Source of the DNA: Leifsonia sp. 466MF
GTDB taxonomy: Bacteria; Actinomycetota; Actinomycetes; Actinomycetales; Microbacteriaceae
DNA: 64,000 nt
NCBI RefSeq assembly: GCF_900100265.1
Contig: NZ_LT629696.1
Location: 930,001-994,000 of the forward strand
Reading direction: 5' to 3'
The position numbers were made by a program, and so were the translations under genes. Below the pieces are notes generated by a model. The model saw only the letters and a program-made list of their open reading frames with translations. It ran no database searches and was not told where the DNA came from. Below are positions 16,355 to 25,046 of this stretch, one piece after another; the first letter of the stretch is position 1, and each line of letters begins with the position of its first letter.

Positions 16355-16561
16355 TCAGGTGTCCGAGCGCCGGCGCCGGCGCACCAGCGCGACGATGATC
16401 AGCACGATGCCGGCGATGAGCACGATGGGGCCGATGGTGCCCCACACCGGCGATCCGCTCATGACGGAACCGCCGAGCACGTTCAACCCCTGAAGCGTCC
16501 ACAGCAGTCCGATGAGGACGAGCACGATGCCGATGACGAGGAACAACCACTTCGTTTTCAC
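16355..16561 (-). CDS. Small membrane protein (68 aa)
   Basis: This protein has two hydrophobic helices (residues ~5-29 and ~41-62) separated by a Gly/Ser-rich loop, and a basic RRRRR end. Such two-helix proteins are frequent in actinobacteria and have no known role. It faces the other small membrane gene convergently across about 90 bases. Confidence 0.6.
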   Translation of the reverse strand: MKTKWLFLVIGIVLVLIGLLWTLQGLNVLGGSVMSGSPVWGTIGPIVLIAGIVLIIVALVRRRRRSDT

Positions 16562-16620
16562 GATGCGAGGCTACGTCTCCTGTCGCGATCTGTGGGTGCT
16601 CCGCCGGAATCCCGAGACGC

Positions 16621-17058
16621 TCAGTCGTGCGGAGGGCGACGCAGCCGCTTGATGTCCGTGCGCCGCTTCTTCGCATCCAGACGCCGTTCCCTGGCGCCGC
16701 GACTCGGCCTCGTCGGTCTTCGCGGTGCCGCGGGCGGCCGGAGGGCGTCGGCCACGATGTCGGCCAGCCGAGCGCGCGCGGCCTCCCTGTTGCGCAGCTG
16801 TGCGCGGTGTTCGGATGCGGCGATCGTCAGCTTTCCGTCGACGAGGCGACCGCCCAGACGCTCGAGGAGCCGCTCGCGCTGGACGGGGGAGAGAACGGCG
16901 GAGCCCGCCACATCCCACACGAGTTCCACCCGGGAGTCGGCCGTGTTCACCCCCTGCCCGCCGGGGCCGGACGACCGCGAGAACCGCCACGACAGCTCGG
17001 ACTCGGGGATGGTGAGTCCCGAGTCGACCGTAAGGCCGGGACGGTGAGGGGAGGGCAT
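16621..17058 (-). CDS. arfB: Alternative ribosome-rescue factor ArfB
   Basis: This 145-residue release-factor-like protein has the catalytic GGQ motif at residues 33-35 (SSGPGGQGVNTADSRVEL) and a basic, Arg/Lys-rich C-terminal tail (from ~110). ArfB enters ribosomes stalled without a stop codon; the tail lies in the empty mRNA channel and GGQ hydrolyses the peptidyl-tRNA. The length and tail match the family. The next gene upstream on the same strand ends 23 bases away. Confidence 0.88.
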   Translation of the reverse strand: MPSPHRPGLTVDSGLTIPESELSWRFSRSSGPGGQGVNTADSRVELVWDVAGSAVLSPVQRERLLERLGGRLVDGKLTIAASEHRAQLRNREAARARLADIVADALRPPAAPRRPTRPSRGARERRLDAKKRRTDIKRLRRPPHD

Positions 17059-17081
17059 GAGTCCATCATCCCGCGCTCCCG

Positions 17082-17639
17082 CTAGCTGGGCCGGAATCGC
17101 AGCGCGCTCACCCCTGACCGGAACTCCTGGCGATCCACGAGGTCCAGCTGGATGCGCTCGCGCAGACCCGCAAGCAGCGTCGGCCCGTGCCCGGCGATGA
17201 CAGGATGCACGACGAGCACGTACTCGTCGATCAGCCCCAGATCCGCCAGCGCGAGGGGGAGTGTCACCCCGCCGACGAACAGACCCTCACCGGGCTGCTG
17301 CTTGAGCCGTTCCACCGCTTGCCCCACGTCGCCCTGCAGCAGTTCGGCGTTCCAGTCGACGTCGGTCAGCGTGCTCGACACGACGTGCTTCTTCGCGCCA
17401 TCGATGGCCTCGGCGAAGGGGAGCTGCGACTCATCCATCCAATCGGGCCAGGTGCCGGAGGCCGGCCGCCGCCACGCGGACTCCATCATCCCGTAGGTCA
17501 CCCGCCCGAAGATCAGGGCGTCGGCCCGCTCCATCTCGGCCGTCCAGTAGCGCATCGACTCCTCGTCCGGGGGAAGCCCTGCTTCGTGATGGCAGCAGCC
17601 GTCGAGGGTGACGTTGATGGCGTAGCGAAGCTTTCTCAT
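17082..17639 (-). CDS. Dihydrofolate reductase family (RibD C-terminal-like) protein
   Basis: This 185-residue protein has the RibD-C/DHFR-like fold: MRKLRYAINVTLDG at the start, FGRVTYGMMES after the second strand, and GEGLFVGGVTLPLALADLGLIDEY as the nucleotide-binding Gly-rich segment. Members reduce unknown substrates with NADPH and are not the housekeeping DHFR. It lies 33 bases after the TetR gene on the same strand and is probably regulated by it. Confidence 0.8.
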   Translation of the reverse strand: MRKLRYAINVTLDGCCHHEAGLPPDEESMRYWTAEMERADALIFGRVTYGMMESAWRRPASGTWPDWMDESQLPFAEAIDGAKKHVVSSTLTDVDWNAELLQGDVGQAVERLKQQPGEGLFVGGVTLPLALADLGLIDEYVLVVHPVIAGHGPTLLAGLRERIQLDLVDRQEFRSGVSALRFRPS

Positions 17640-17672
17640 CCCGTTCTCTCCCTTGATGTACGAGGCGCCTAC

Positions 17673-18275
17673 TTACGGGACGGTACTACCTCGCCGCGTG
17701 ACCATGGCCTCCGCCGTCGCCACGACGTGGCTGCGGTAGCGGCGCTTGGCCTCCTCGTCGGACACGTCGCCGAACACCATCCGGACCAGTTGTGGCGCTG
17801 CCACGAACCAGTAGCACATGGCGATGATCGAGAAGAAGATGGCCTCCGCGTCGCCGTCCGCGTCCCCATTGCCGTCGAGGGCGGCACGCACAGCGGCGAC
17901 CCGGGACTGGAAGTAGTCGGACCGTTCCGCGAGGGCGGGCACATCGTCCGCGCCGTAATGCAGCCCCTCCTGCTCGAACAGCCACGCCACGGACGGATCC
18001 GCTGTAAGGAAGTCGAACAGGTCGCCGGCGTACGCGGCGAGGTCGTCGGACTGGATGGCCACCGTCTTGGCCAGCTCGCCGAGCTTGGATTGCAGGGTCG
18101 CTTCGAACAGGTCGTCCTTGTTGCCGATGTAGGAGTAAATGGACGCCTTGTTGACCTCGGCGCGGTCGGCGATCCGCTCGATGCGCGCGCCCCCGACGCC
18201 ATGGCGCGCGAACTCCTCGGCACTCGCCTCCAGGAGCAGGCGGATGCTCTCATCCCGGTCGTATCGTCTGGCCAT
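17673..18275 (-). CDS. TetR family transcriptional regulator
   Basis: This 200-residue protein has an N-terminal helix-turn-helix (IERIADRAEVNKASIYSYIGNKDDLFEA, residues ~33-60) and a helical ligand domain. ATG 18275 is supported by GGGAGG 4 bases upstream. An in-frame start further upstream is not. It is divergent from a 98-residue hypothetical gene and co-directional with the DHFR-like gene. A palindrome in the divergent promoter is a likely operator. Confidence 0.85.
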   Translation of the reverse strand: MARRYDRDESIRLLLEASAEEFARHGVGGARIERIADRAEVNKASIYSYIGNKDDLFEATLQSKLGELAKTVAIQSDDLAAYAGDLFDFLTADPSVAWLFEQEGLHYGADDVPALAERSDYFQSRVAAVRAALDGNGDADGDAEAIFFSIIAMCYWFVAAPQLVRMVFGDVSDEEAKRRYRSHVVATAEAMVTRRGSTVP

Positions 18276-18321
18276 GGCGCCTCCCGCTTTTCTTTTGCCT
18301 CGACATGACTTACCATACAAC

Positions 18322-18331
18322 TAAACGTTTA
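18322..18331. promoter_or_regulatory. Candidate TetR operator
   Basis: The perfect palindrome TAAACGTTTA, extended by AA and TT one base out on each side, lies in an AT-rich stretch between the TetR gene and the divergent gene at 18350. Its position and symmetry suit a TetR dimer. Confidence 0.5.
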
Positions 18332-18349
18332 TTTATATTGGAGGTCGCA

Positions 18350-18646
18350 ATGAACGTCGAACTCACACAACGCACCGTCACCGAGGCTCGGCTGGACGCC
18401 GCGCAGGTGGCAGAACTCACCAGCCGCCCGCAGGCAGCAGGCCCGCAGGTGGTACTCCAGGCCGAGGGTCTGGGCTCGCCCCGTCAGTGGACCGCGCAGC
18501 TCCCCACCGCCGCAGACCGCATCGTCGTCGAGTACGACTCGACCGGCGGACGCTTCGAGCGCGCCTGGGCACTGTCAGCACAGACTGGCAGCACCCGGTA
18601 CTACACGCTGGAGCACGACACCGACGGCGAGTACATCAGCCGCTGA
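18350..18646 (+). CDS. Hypothetical protein (98 aa)
   Basis: GGAGG (18340-18344) lies 5 bases before ATG 18350, giving a 98-residue soluble protein with no recognised domain. It contains RIVVEYDSTGGRFERAW and ends DTDGEYISR. A clear terminator follows, so this is a one-gene unit, divergent from the TetR regulator and probably controlled by it. I do not recognise the family. Confidence 0.65.
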   Translation: MNVELTQRTVTEARLDAAQVAELTSRPQAAGPQVVLQAEGLGSPRQWTAQLPTAADRIVVEYDSTGGRFERAWALSAQTGSTRYYTLEHDTDGEYISR

Positions 18647-18673
18647 CCGCAGCAACCACGTCAGCCGGACGAG

Positions 18674-18701
18674 AAAGGGCGCAGCATTCGCTGCGCCCTT
18701 T
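18674..18701 (+). terminator. Intrinsic terminator
   Basis: A perfect 12-bp stem AAAGGGCGCAGC pairs with its complement around loop ATTC and ends in TTT. It follows the 98-residue gene and precedes the convergent dinB end, so it may work in both directions. Confidence 0.8.
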
Positions 18702-18751
18702 GCTGTGTCTGGGATGCGATGCTCGGGCCCCGACGAACTGCGAGCGTTGCG

Positions 18752-19948
18752 CTACAGGTGTTCGGGGAGCAGCGGCGTGGACCAGCCGGGATCGCGACCG
18801 AGCTGTGCGGCGCGAGCGACCGAGGTTGCGCCGAAGCGGTCGCGGACGGCGTCGAGCACGGTGTCGAGACGTGCGCTGTCATCCCAGTCGATGGGCAGCT
18901 CGGGCTGGAAGGTGTCCGACCGGCCCAGGTGCGAGAGCGAGATGCCGATGAGGCTGATTCCCCGCGCGGCGATCTCGGGCTGAACCGCCGCGAGGAGGCT
19001 GCGGGCCACGGTCAGCAGCACCGAGGTGCGGTCTGACGGGCAGCCGAGCGTGCGCGATCGCGTGGCGCGGGCGAAGTCGCCGAAGCGCAGCCGCAGCACG
19101 ATCGTGCGGCACGTGCGATCCCCATCCCGCAGCCGTCGAGCCAGCCGGTCGACGATCTGGGTCAGGATGAGGTCGAGCTCCTCCGGCGTCCGCGGACGAC
19201 TGCCCAGTGCGCGCTGTGAGCCGATGGATCCGCGGCGCTTCGTCGCATTGACCGGGCGGGGGTCGCGCAGCCGGGCCAGGGCGTGCAGGTGCGCGCCGGC
19301 CGCCCTACCGAGCAGGCGCTCGGCGGTGGCTTCTTCGAGCTCGGCCAGCTGACCGACGGTGCGGATGCCCAGACGGTGGAGCTTCTCCGCGGTGACGGCG
19401 CCGACGCCCCAGAGGCGTTCCACGGGGAGCGGGAGCAGGAACTCCTGCTCCCGGTCGGGCTCCACCAGGATGAGGCCGTCAGGTTTGCTCACGGCGCTGG
19501 CGACCTTGGCGAGGAACTTGGTTCGCGCGATCCCGACCGAGATGGCGAGTCCGACCTCCGCGCGAACGCGTTCCCGCAGCCGGGTCGCGATCTGCTCGGG
19601 CGTGCCGGCGATGCGTCGGAGCCCGCCCACTTCAAGGAAGGCCTCGTCGATCGACAGTCCTTCCACGATCGGGGTCGTGTCGCGGAAGATCGCGAACACG
19701 TCCTTGCTCGCGGCGGAGTACGCATCCATTCGTGGTGGGACGACGACGGCCTCCGGGCACAGGTCCCGCGCCTGCCGCCCGCCCATGGCGGTGCGGACCC
19801 CGCGCGCCTTCGCCTCGTAGCTCGCCGCGAGCACGACGCCGCCGCCGACGATGACCGGGCGGCCGCGGAGCTCCGGCGCATCGCGCTGCTCGACGGAGGC
19901 GTAGAAGGCGTCGAGGTCGGCATGCAGCACGGTCGCCTCGCCCCGCAT
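18752..19948 (-). CDS. dinB: DNA polymerase IV (Y-family)
   Basis: This 398-residue error-prone translesion polymerase has the first metal ligand in HADLDAFYASVEQ (~residue 11), the YEAKARGVRTAM element and the catalytic SIDEAFLEV (~residue 106). A helix-hairpin-helix (RLWGVGAVTAEKLHRLGI) and the little-finger domain follow. Short bypass of template lesions is the known role. The C-terminus does not show an obvious clamp-binding QxxLF, although a weak one could be present. Confidence 0.92.
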   Translation of the reverse strand: MRGEATVLHADLDAFYASVEQRDAPELRGRPVIVGGGVVLAASYEAKARGVRTAMGGRQARDLCPEAVVVPPRMDAYSAASKDVFAIFRDTTPIVEGLSIDEAFLEVGGLRRIAGTPEQIATRLRERVRAEVGLAISVGIARTKFLAKVASAVSKPDGLILVEPDREQEFLLPLPVERLWGVGAVTAEKLHRLGIRTVGQLAELEEATAERLLGRAAGAHLHALARLRDPRPVNATKRRGSIGSQRALGSRPRTPEELDLILTQIVDRLARRLRDGDRTCRTIVLRLRFGDFARATRSRTLGCPSDRTSVLLTVARSLLAAVQPEIAARGISLIGISLSHLGRSDTFQPELPIDWDDSARLDTVLDAVRDRFGATSVARAAQLGRDPGWSTPLLPEHL

Positions 19949-20030
19949 GCCGGCCTCCGATCCGTCGAACGGTGATCAGAGGAATCGTCGCAGGGACCGC
20001 GGACATCGGAGGTGTCCGCTCGCTGGCCGG

Positions 20031-20402
20031 CTAATGAGCGTGCAGGACCGCCCAGGCGATGAGGCTGTCGAGCCGGCGAACGTCAGCGCCGCGGCCGAGC
20101 TTCACTTTGATGTGCCCTGCACGCGTCCAGAGCTCGATTTCAGCGTTCAGGTCGAGCTTGCCGGCGTTCTCGGACGACCACATGTTGATGGAGCTGTAGG
20201 GGAGGGAGTAGATCTCCACCTTCTTGCCGGTGACGCCCTGCGCGTCGCGGACGATCAGTCGCTTGGTGGTGAAGATCGCCGAGTCACGAAACGTCTTGAA
20301 TGCCGCCACCGCCTGCTCGCCATCCACGAGAAGAGGAGTTACATCCTCGGGAATGGGGATTTCGTTGTGAAGGGTCCAGGCGGTGATCGGTGCAGTTTCC
20401 AT
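20031..20402 (-). CDS. Bacterial PH domain protein (bPH_1 type)
   Basis: This 123-residue protein has the small pleckstrin-like beta fold of YvbH-type proteins. Recognisable elements are FRDSAIFTTKRLIVRDAQGVTGKKVEIYSLPYSSI in the middle and ELWTRAGHIKVKLGRG before the C-terminal helix (split here for reference, residues ~38-105). Members are soluble and of unknown role. It stands alone between dinB and a lipoprotein gene on the same strand. Confidence 0.72.
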   Translation of the reverse strand: METAPITAWTLHNEIPIPEDVTPLLVDGEQAVAAFKTFRDSAIFTTKRLIVRDAQGVTGKKVEIYSLPYSSINMWSSENAGKLDLNAEIELWTRAGHIKVKLGRGADVRRLDSLIAWAVLHAH

Positions 20403-20496
20403 CCCGCGAGCCTGTCAGGCGAGAAGTCGGCGAGCATCACCCCAGTGCGGGGCGGTGGGACCTTTCGACCGTCCACCGCCCCATCGATCCGGCGCG

Positions 20497-21042
20497 TCAG
20501 TGCAGCGTGATGGTCTGCCCCTTCGAGAAGGCGTTGTCGCTCACCTGGATGCTCGCCGCCTGAGTGCCCGCGGGGACGTCGAAGAGGATCGGACCTTGGA
20601 TCGCGTTGCCGGGGTTGATGGCGGCGACCCAGGCGCTCTGATCCGGGCTGGCGTAGAGCGTCGCGGTCGGGTCGGCGTCGAACGTCTTCCCGGAGGCGTC
20701 GACGAGCTTCACATAGTTGACGATGAAGGTTGCGGCGCTGTTGCCCGTGTTGGCGATCTTCAGATCCACCTGGAGGTACGTTCCCTGGGCGGTCTGCGTC
20801 AGCGGAGATGTTCCCACGGTGGTGCCCGCGTCCTGAGAGCCCAGGACCGTGTACTCGAACGAGCCGACCTTCACGGGCGTGTTCAAGCCGGGCGCCGCGG
20901 GCTTCGAAGGAGCGGGCGCCGACGCGCTGCCGCCCGTGCCCCCGGCGCCCCCGGCCGGCTGCGGCGTGCTGCTGCAGCCGGTCAGTGCCAGCCCGGTCGC
21001 GAGCGCGGCAATGGTGGCGAGTGCGGTGATTCGACGGAACAT
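20497..21042 (-). CDS. DUF4352-type lipoprotein
   Basis: The signal peptide ends in the lipobox LTGC (Cys22). A Gly/Ser/Pro/Ala-rich linker (~25-55) follows, and then an immunoglobulin-like DUF4352 domain (~60-181) that ends GQTITLH. The protein should be lipid-anchored on the outer face of the membrane. The function is unknown. The adjacent two-component system and a second DUF4352-like protein with a near-identical C-terminus (23218-24141) suggest a common envelope-related theme. Confidence 0.78.
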   Translation of the reverse strand: MFRRITALATIAALATGLALTGCSSTPQPAGGAGGTGGSASAPAPSKPAAPGLNTPVKVGSFEYTVLGSQDAGTTVGTSPLTQTAQGTYLQVDLKIANTGNSAATFIVNYVKLVDASGKTFDADPTATLYASPDQSAWVAAINPGNAIQGPILFDVPAGTQAASIQVSDNAFSKGQTITLH

Positions 21043-21209
21043 GGGTCCTCCTGGTGGATGCGATGCCGGTTATTCGGCCCACCAAGCGAATCGTGAGGCG
21101 GGAGGGTCTCGGCACCTCGATTCGGTCCGAGCCCGCCGGACGAAAGGAGGGGCGCTGCCCCTCCGAAAGGCGGTGCAGTCCGGCGAGTTGCCGCCTCTAC
21201 GATCGGTTC

Positions 21210-22496
21210 ATGGCACACACCCCGCCCGCGCCGAGCGCACAGAACGCGCCGAGCGCACAGCGGCCACGCACCGCGGCGGAACCTTCTCGCGCTCGACGCG
21301 CATGGGCGCTCGTCGGTTCGGTCGGACTGTCCGTTTTGTGCGCCCTGCTGGGCATCTCGGCGGGCGGAATACACGCCGGTGAGGGATCGACGTTCGCCCC
21401 ACCCGTTCAGCTGCTCGCCACCGTCGGGGCATTCGCCATGATCGCCGTCTCGGTGACGCTCGTGTGGCGTCACCGATATCCGGTGCTCGTTTCCTTGCTC
21501 GCTATCGGTGGTGCGGTCGTCTTCCCGACGACGCCCCTTCCCGCGCTGGTCAGCCTCGCCGCGGTCACCGCCGTGACGACAGGATGGAGGCGCTGGGCAT
21601 TCGTGGCCGCCACCTACCTCGCCACCGTCGTGGCGCTCTGCTGGGATGTCGCCTCGCACGTCTCGCTGCTCTCCGACTTCGTCGGCGAACCGGCCGCCGG
21701 TACCCCCGAGCGGTTGGCGCTGTACTGGGCTGTGCCGATCGTCGCCGGGGTGATGGTCGTCCCTTTCGCGGCTTTCGGATTCGTCCGGCAGCTGCGATCC
21801 GAACGCGACGTCGCCCAGCGCGGCACGGAGGCGGCCAACCGGAATGTCGTGCTCCTCCACAGGGAGGTCGAGCGGGAGCGCGAGCGGCAGGAACTGGCCC
21901 GTGAGCTGCACGACACACTGGCGGCGCGGCTGAGCTCCCTCTCTCTGCACGCCGGAGCGCTGGAACTGACCGTCGGGGGCTCGGATGAGAAAGCGGCGGC
22001 AGCAGCGCGTGCGGTTCGCGAGACCGCACAGCATTCCTTGGACGAGCTTCGGGATGTCGTGCAGGTTCTCCGGCATCCATCACCGACCGCAGGCGGTACC
22101 GGTTTGGGCGACCTGGCCGGGCTCGTGGACGCTGCGCTGCGGGAGGGCGCGGACGTGCGGGCCCAGCTGGTGATCACGGACCCCGCGTCCTGCGATCCTC
22201 ACGTCGCGCACGCCTGCTACCGGATCGTTCAAGAGTCCTTGTCGAACGCGCGACGCCATGCGCCGGGCACGCCGATCCGTCTGGAGGTCAGGGGCGCACC
22301 GGGGGCGGGTCTCACCATCTCGACCACCAACTGGCTGACGCCAGGCGCGCAACCGACCTCGGTCGGCGGTGGACACGGTCTCACCGGCATGAGCGAGCGG
22401 GTCGCCCTGGTGGGAGGGTCCTTCCAGGCCGGAACGACCCAGGATGGCACCTTCGCGATCGTCGCATGGCTGCCGTGGAGGTCCCCGCCGAGCTGA
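21210..22496 (+). CDS. Two-component sensor histidine kinase (HisKA_3/NarL type)
   Basis: This 428-residue kinase has four to six transmembrane helices in residues ~30-195, a coiled linker, and a HisKA_3 domain with the phospho-His in LARELHDTLAARLSSL (H234). An ATPase domain follows with N-box SLSNARRHAPG and G-box GGGHGLTGMSERV. No extracellular sensor domain is visible, so it probably senses membrane or cell-wall stress directly. ATG 21210 is chosen because the upstream in-frame reading has no coding character. The response regulator follows 40 bases downstream. Confidence 0.87.
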   Translation: MAHTPPAPSAQNAPSAQRPRTAAEPSRARRAWALVGSVGLSVLCALLGISAGGIHAGEGSTFAPPVQLLATVGAFAMIAVSVTLVWRHRYPVLVSLLAIGGAVVFPTTPLPALVSLAAVTAVTTGWRRWAFVAATYLATVVALCWDVASHVSLLSDFVGEPAAGTPERLALYWAVPIVAGVMVVPFAAFGFVRQLRSERDVAQRGTEAANRNVVLLHREVERERERQELARELHDTLAARLSSLSLHAGALELTVGGSDEKAAAAARAVRETAQHSLDELRDVVQVLRHPSPTAGGTGLGDLAGLVDAALREGADVRAQLVITDPASCDPHVAHACYRIVQESLSNARRHAPGTPIRLEVRGAPGAGLTISTTNWLTPGAQPTSVGGGHGLTGMSERVALVGGSFQAGTTQDGTFAIVAWLPWRSPPS

Positions 22497-22536
22497 GTTT
22501 CGCGAGCCGCCTGTACCGCTCGATAGACTCCGGTCT

Positions 22537-23190
22537 GTGACCGACCCTCACATCCGCGTGCTCGTCGTCGATGACGATCCCATGGCCGCGGCCGGCGTAG
22601 CCGCGGTTCTCGGAGCTGCGGGCGACATCGAGGTCGTCGGACGGTGTTCCGATGGCGATGAGGTCGCGCGGGCTGTCGCCCTGCACCATCCCGACGTGGT
22701 CCTCTGTGATGTCCGAATGCCAAGGATGGACGGCGTCGCGGTCGTCGAATCCTTCGACAGCGTTCGTCCGCGTTTCCTCATGATGACGGCGTTCGACGAG
22801 GACGGTCGCGTGCTCGACGCCGTGAGTGCCGGAGCCGCCGGGTTCATGCTGAAGGACGAGGACCCCCACCGGATCATCGAAGCAGTCCGTCAGGTCGCGG
22901 CCGGCGATGCCGCCTTTTCGCCGCGCGCGGCGCGCCAGCTCTCCGCCTGGGTCCGGGACGCGCGCAGTGCGACCGCGCGACGCGACGCTGCCGCGAAGAT
23001 GGCGGAACTCACGCCTCGGGAACGTGAGTTCGCCATCGCCGTGACGAACGGGGCCTCCGACGCGGAACTTGCGCAGACGTTCTTCGTCGCCGAGACGACC
23101 GTCAAGTCCACCCTCGCAGGGATCCGTGCGAAGTGGGGCGTCCGGACGCGAACGGAACTTGCCGTGGTGGTCGCTCGCTCCGGTATGTGA
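22537..23190 (+). CDS. LuxR/NarL-type response regulator
   Basis: This 217-residue protein starts with GTG. The receiver has DDD at 12-14, the phospho-acceptor D58 in VVLCDVRMPRMDG, T84 and K106. The C-terminal LuxR helix-turn-helix (~150-210) reads LTPREREFAIAVTNGASD and then ETTVKSTLAGIRAKWGV. It is the cognate partner of the kinase just upstream. Likely targets include the flanking DUF4352 genes, by position only. Confidence 0.88.
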   Translation: MTDPHIRVLVVDDDPMAAAGVAAVLGAAGDIEVVGRCSDGDEVARAVALHHPDVVLCDVRMPRMDGVAVVESFDSVRPRFLMMTAFDEDGRVLDAVSAGAAGFMLKDEDPHRIIEAVRQVAAGDAAFSPRAARQLSAWVRDARSATARRDAAAKMAELTPREREFAIAVTNGASDAELAQTFFVAETTVKSTLAGIRAKWGVRTRTELAVVVARSGM

Positions 23191-23217
23191 GCGTGCGGGC
23201 CGTGTGGTCCGAGCCGA

Positions 23218-24141
23218 TCAGTGCAGCGTCACCGTAGCGCCGTCGCCTCCCCACCAGCCGGTGATCAGCTTCACGCGGTCGAGGCCGGCTCCGGCGGGCA
23301 CATCGAAGTAGACGCTGCAATTGACGCTGAGCCCGGGGTTGACGGTGGTCGAGAAGGAGTCTTCTCCGAAGCTGCCCAGGCTGGTGTCCGCTTCGTAGCG
23401 GGCGTTTCCGATGTACCCGAAGACGTCCCACGTGGAGACGTTCTGCGGTTGCGAGCTGCCGTTGGCGACGACGAAGTCGACCTTGCAGAACTGGCCCTTC
23501 GGCGCGACCGTGCCGAAAACGTCATCCTGCGTTCCGAGACCGCATTGAACGCCTGTCACGGTGAAGGAGACTCCGCTCCGGCTCGCGACGCTTTGCCCGA
23601 TGCCGGGCAACGACGGAGGGGCTGACGGGGCTGGGCTCGGAACGGCCGGGGTCGGGCTTGGCGTGGCGGTCGGAGACGGCGCAGTGGCGTTCGGTGAGGT
23701 CGGAAGGGCCGCCGGCTCGGCATCGGGGGTGGCTCCGCCGGCGATCCCGAACGATGCGATGCCGACGAACAATGCGATCAGCCAACCGATGCTCGCGACG
23801 CTGATCGCCGAGATCGACTGTCCCTTGCCCGCTTGACCCTTCACGAGGGCGCGGATGGCGAGAACCAGCGCGGGCACGAACAACAGCCACGCGATCCATG
23901 CTGCGAACGGGATCACGCCGAAGACGAATCCGATGATCGCGAGGATCAGCGCGAGCGTCGCAAGGGACGAATCACGCGAGGGGCGAGCGTTGTCACCCCC
24001 GTCGTTGCGCAAGGGGGAGGAGTCGCGGGGCGTTGCCGGGCCGCTCGGGGCTCGGTTCACTGTCCAAGCAGAGCCGTCCCAGTAGCGCTGTTGTCCGGGA
24101 TACTCGGGATCCGGGTACCAGCCGGCAGGAGGATTCGTCAT
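23218..24141 (-). CDS. DUF2510 membrane protein with C-terminal DUF4352-like domain
   Basis: The N-terminus has the DUF2510 signature GWYPDPEYPGQQRYWDG (residues 7-23). Three hydrophobic segments follow (~60-80, 82-100, 110-135), then a Pro/Thr/Ser/Ala linker and an extracytoplasmic DUF4352-like domain (~185-307) ending GATVTLH. That ending matches the lipoprotein at 20497-21042. The protein would display the domain outside the cell. It ends convergently 27 bases from the response regulator. Confidence 0.72.
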   Translation of the reverse strand: MTNPPAGWYPDPEYPGQQRYWDGSAWTVNRAPSGPATPRDSSPLRNDGGDNARPSRDSSLATLALILAIIGFVFGVIPFAAWIAWLLFVPALVLAIRALVKGQAGKGQSISAISVASIGWLIALFVGIASFGIAGGATPDAEPAALPTSPNATAPSPTATPSPTPAVPSPAPSAPPSLPGIGQSVASRSGVSFTVTGVQCGLGTQDDVFGTVAPKGQFCKVDFVVANGSSQPQNVSTWDVFGYIGNARYEADTSLGSFGEDSFSTTVNPGLSVNCSVYFDVPAGAGLDRVKLITGWWGGDGATVTLH

Positions 24142-24192
24142 CGTCGTAGCGACATGGGTCCCGCCGCGCGTACGGCGGGACCCACGAGAGCC

Positions 24193-24864
24193 TTACTCGT
24201 CGCCGGTGCCCGTGGCGAGGCAGCTCACCGTGGCGAACTGCCCGGTGGCGGTCTGCTCGGAGACGACCTTGCCGCCCACCGTGATCTTGCACGCGACGTC
24301 GCCGCCGTCCTGGCCGGCGGTCGCCGTGACGGAGAAGCTGCTGAAGTCGAACGTGCCACCCTTCTTGACGGAGATCGTCTTCGTCCACGGCAGCGGCGTG
24401 TTCGACGCCGTCTCGGACTTCGATCCGCCGTCGGCGTACGTGGAGTACACGATGGTGGTGTCGGTGCTCGTTCCGGTGACGTCGTAAACGACCTCGACGG
24501 GCTGGGAGGCGACCGCATCCTGCTTCTTGATCTCATCGTTCACGGCGTCGTTGACCGCAGAGGCGAAAGCCGCCGTGTAAACGATCGACATGACGATCGA
24601 CAGGATGATCGCGACGCCAGAGAGGATCGTGCCGGTCAGCGCCACGCCCTTCGACTTGTTCTTCTGGACCAGCCCGATGATCCCGAGAATGAGACCGATG
24701 AGGCCGAAGAACCACGCGCCGTAGCTCAGGAACGGGATGAAGGCGCTGACGAGCGCGATGATTCCGAGGATCAGTGCAGCGATGCCGAGGCCGTTACCGG
24801 TCTTTTGAGGCGCGGGTGCAGCGTACTGCTGCTCGGGTGCGGGCGGCGGAGGAAGGGTGCTCAT
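24193..24864 (-). CDS. DUF4190/MmpS-like membrane protein
   Basis: This 223-residue protein has a Pro-rich N-terminus, two DUF4190 helices (residues ~25-70) and another helix (~75-100). The extracellular beta-rich domain resembles the MmpS transport-accessory fold (VVYDVTGTSTDTTIVYSTYADG and then a single-Cys strand near the end). ATG 24864 is preferred because AAAGGA lies 6 bases upstream. It is followed on the same strand by the DUF2510 gene, and the two could be co-transcribed. MmpS relatives in mycobacteria assist lipid export. Confidence 0.7.
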   Translation of the reverse strand: MSTLPPPPAPEQQYAAPAPQKTGNGLGIAALILGIIALVSAFIPFLSYGAWFFGLIGLILGIIGLVQKNKSKGVALTGTILSGVAIILSIVMSIVYTAAFASAVNDAVNDEIKKQDAVASQPVEVVYDVTGTSTDTTIVYSTYADGGSKSETASNTPLPWTKTISVKKGGTFDFSSFSVTATAGQDGGDVACKITVGGKVVSEQTATGQFATVSCLATGTGDE

Positions 24865-25046
24865 TCGTGGTCCTTTGCTGTGTGGAAATCTGCAGCGGAG
24901 GCATAGGTCCTCCAAAGCCTTCTTAGGCTCTCAGAAATGAGACTTCCTCTTCCAACCCCCGAAGGGGGGCCCGCGATACCGCTGGCCCGCTGCTCACGCC
25001 AGGCTGCCCCTCGAGTCTCGGCTGAGATAACGGCGCGGGCGACCCA

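Noticed and set aside
24930..24975. CCCCC-GAA-GGGGG as a terminator of the MmpS-like gene
   Set aside because: It lies upstream of that minus-strand gene and the stem is only 5-6 bp, with no T-tract.
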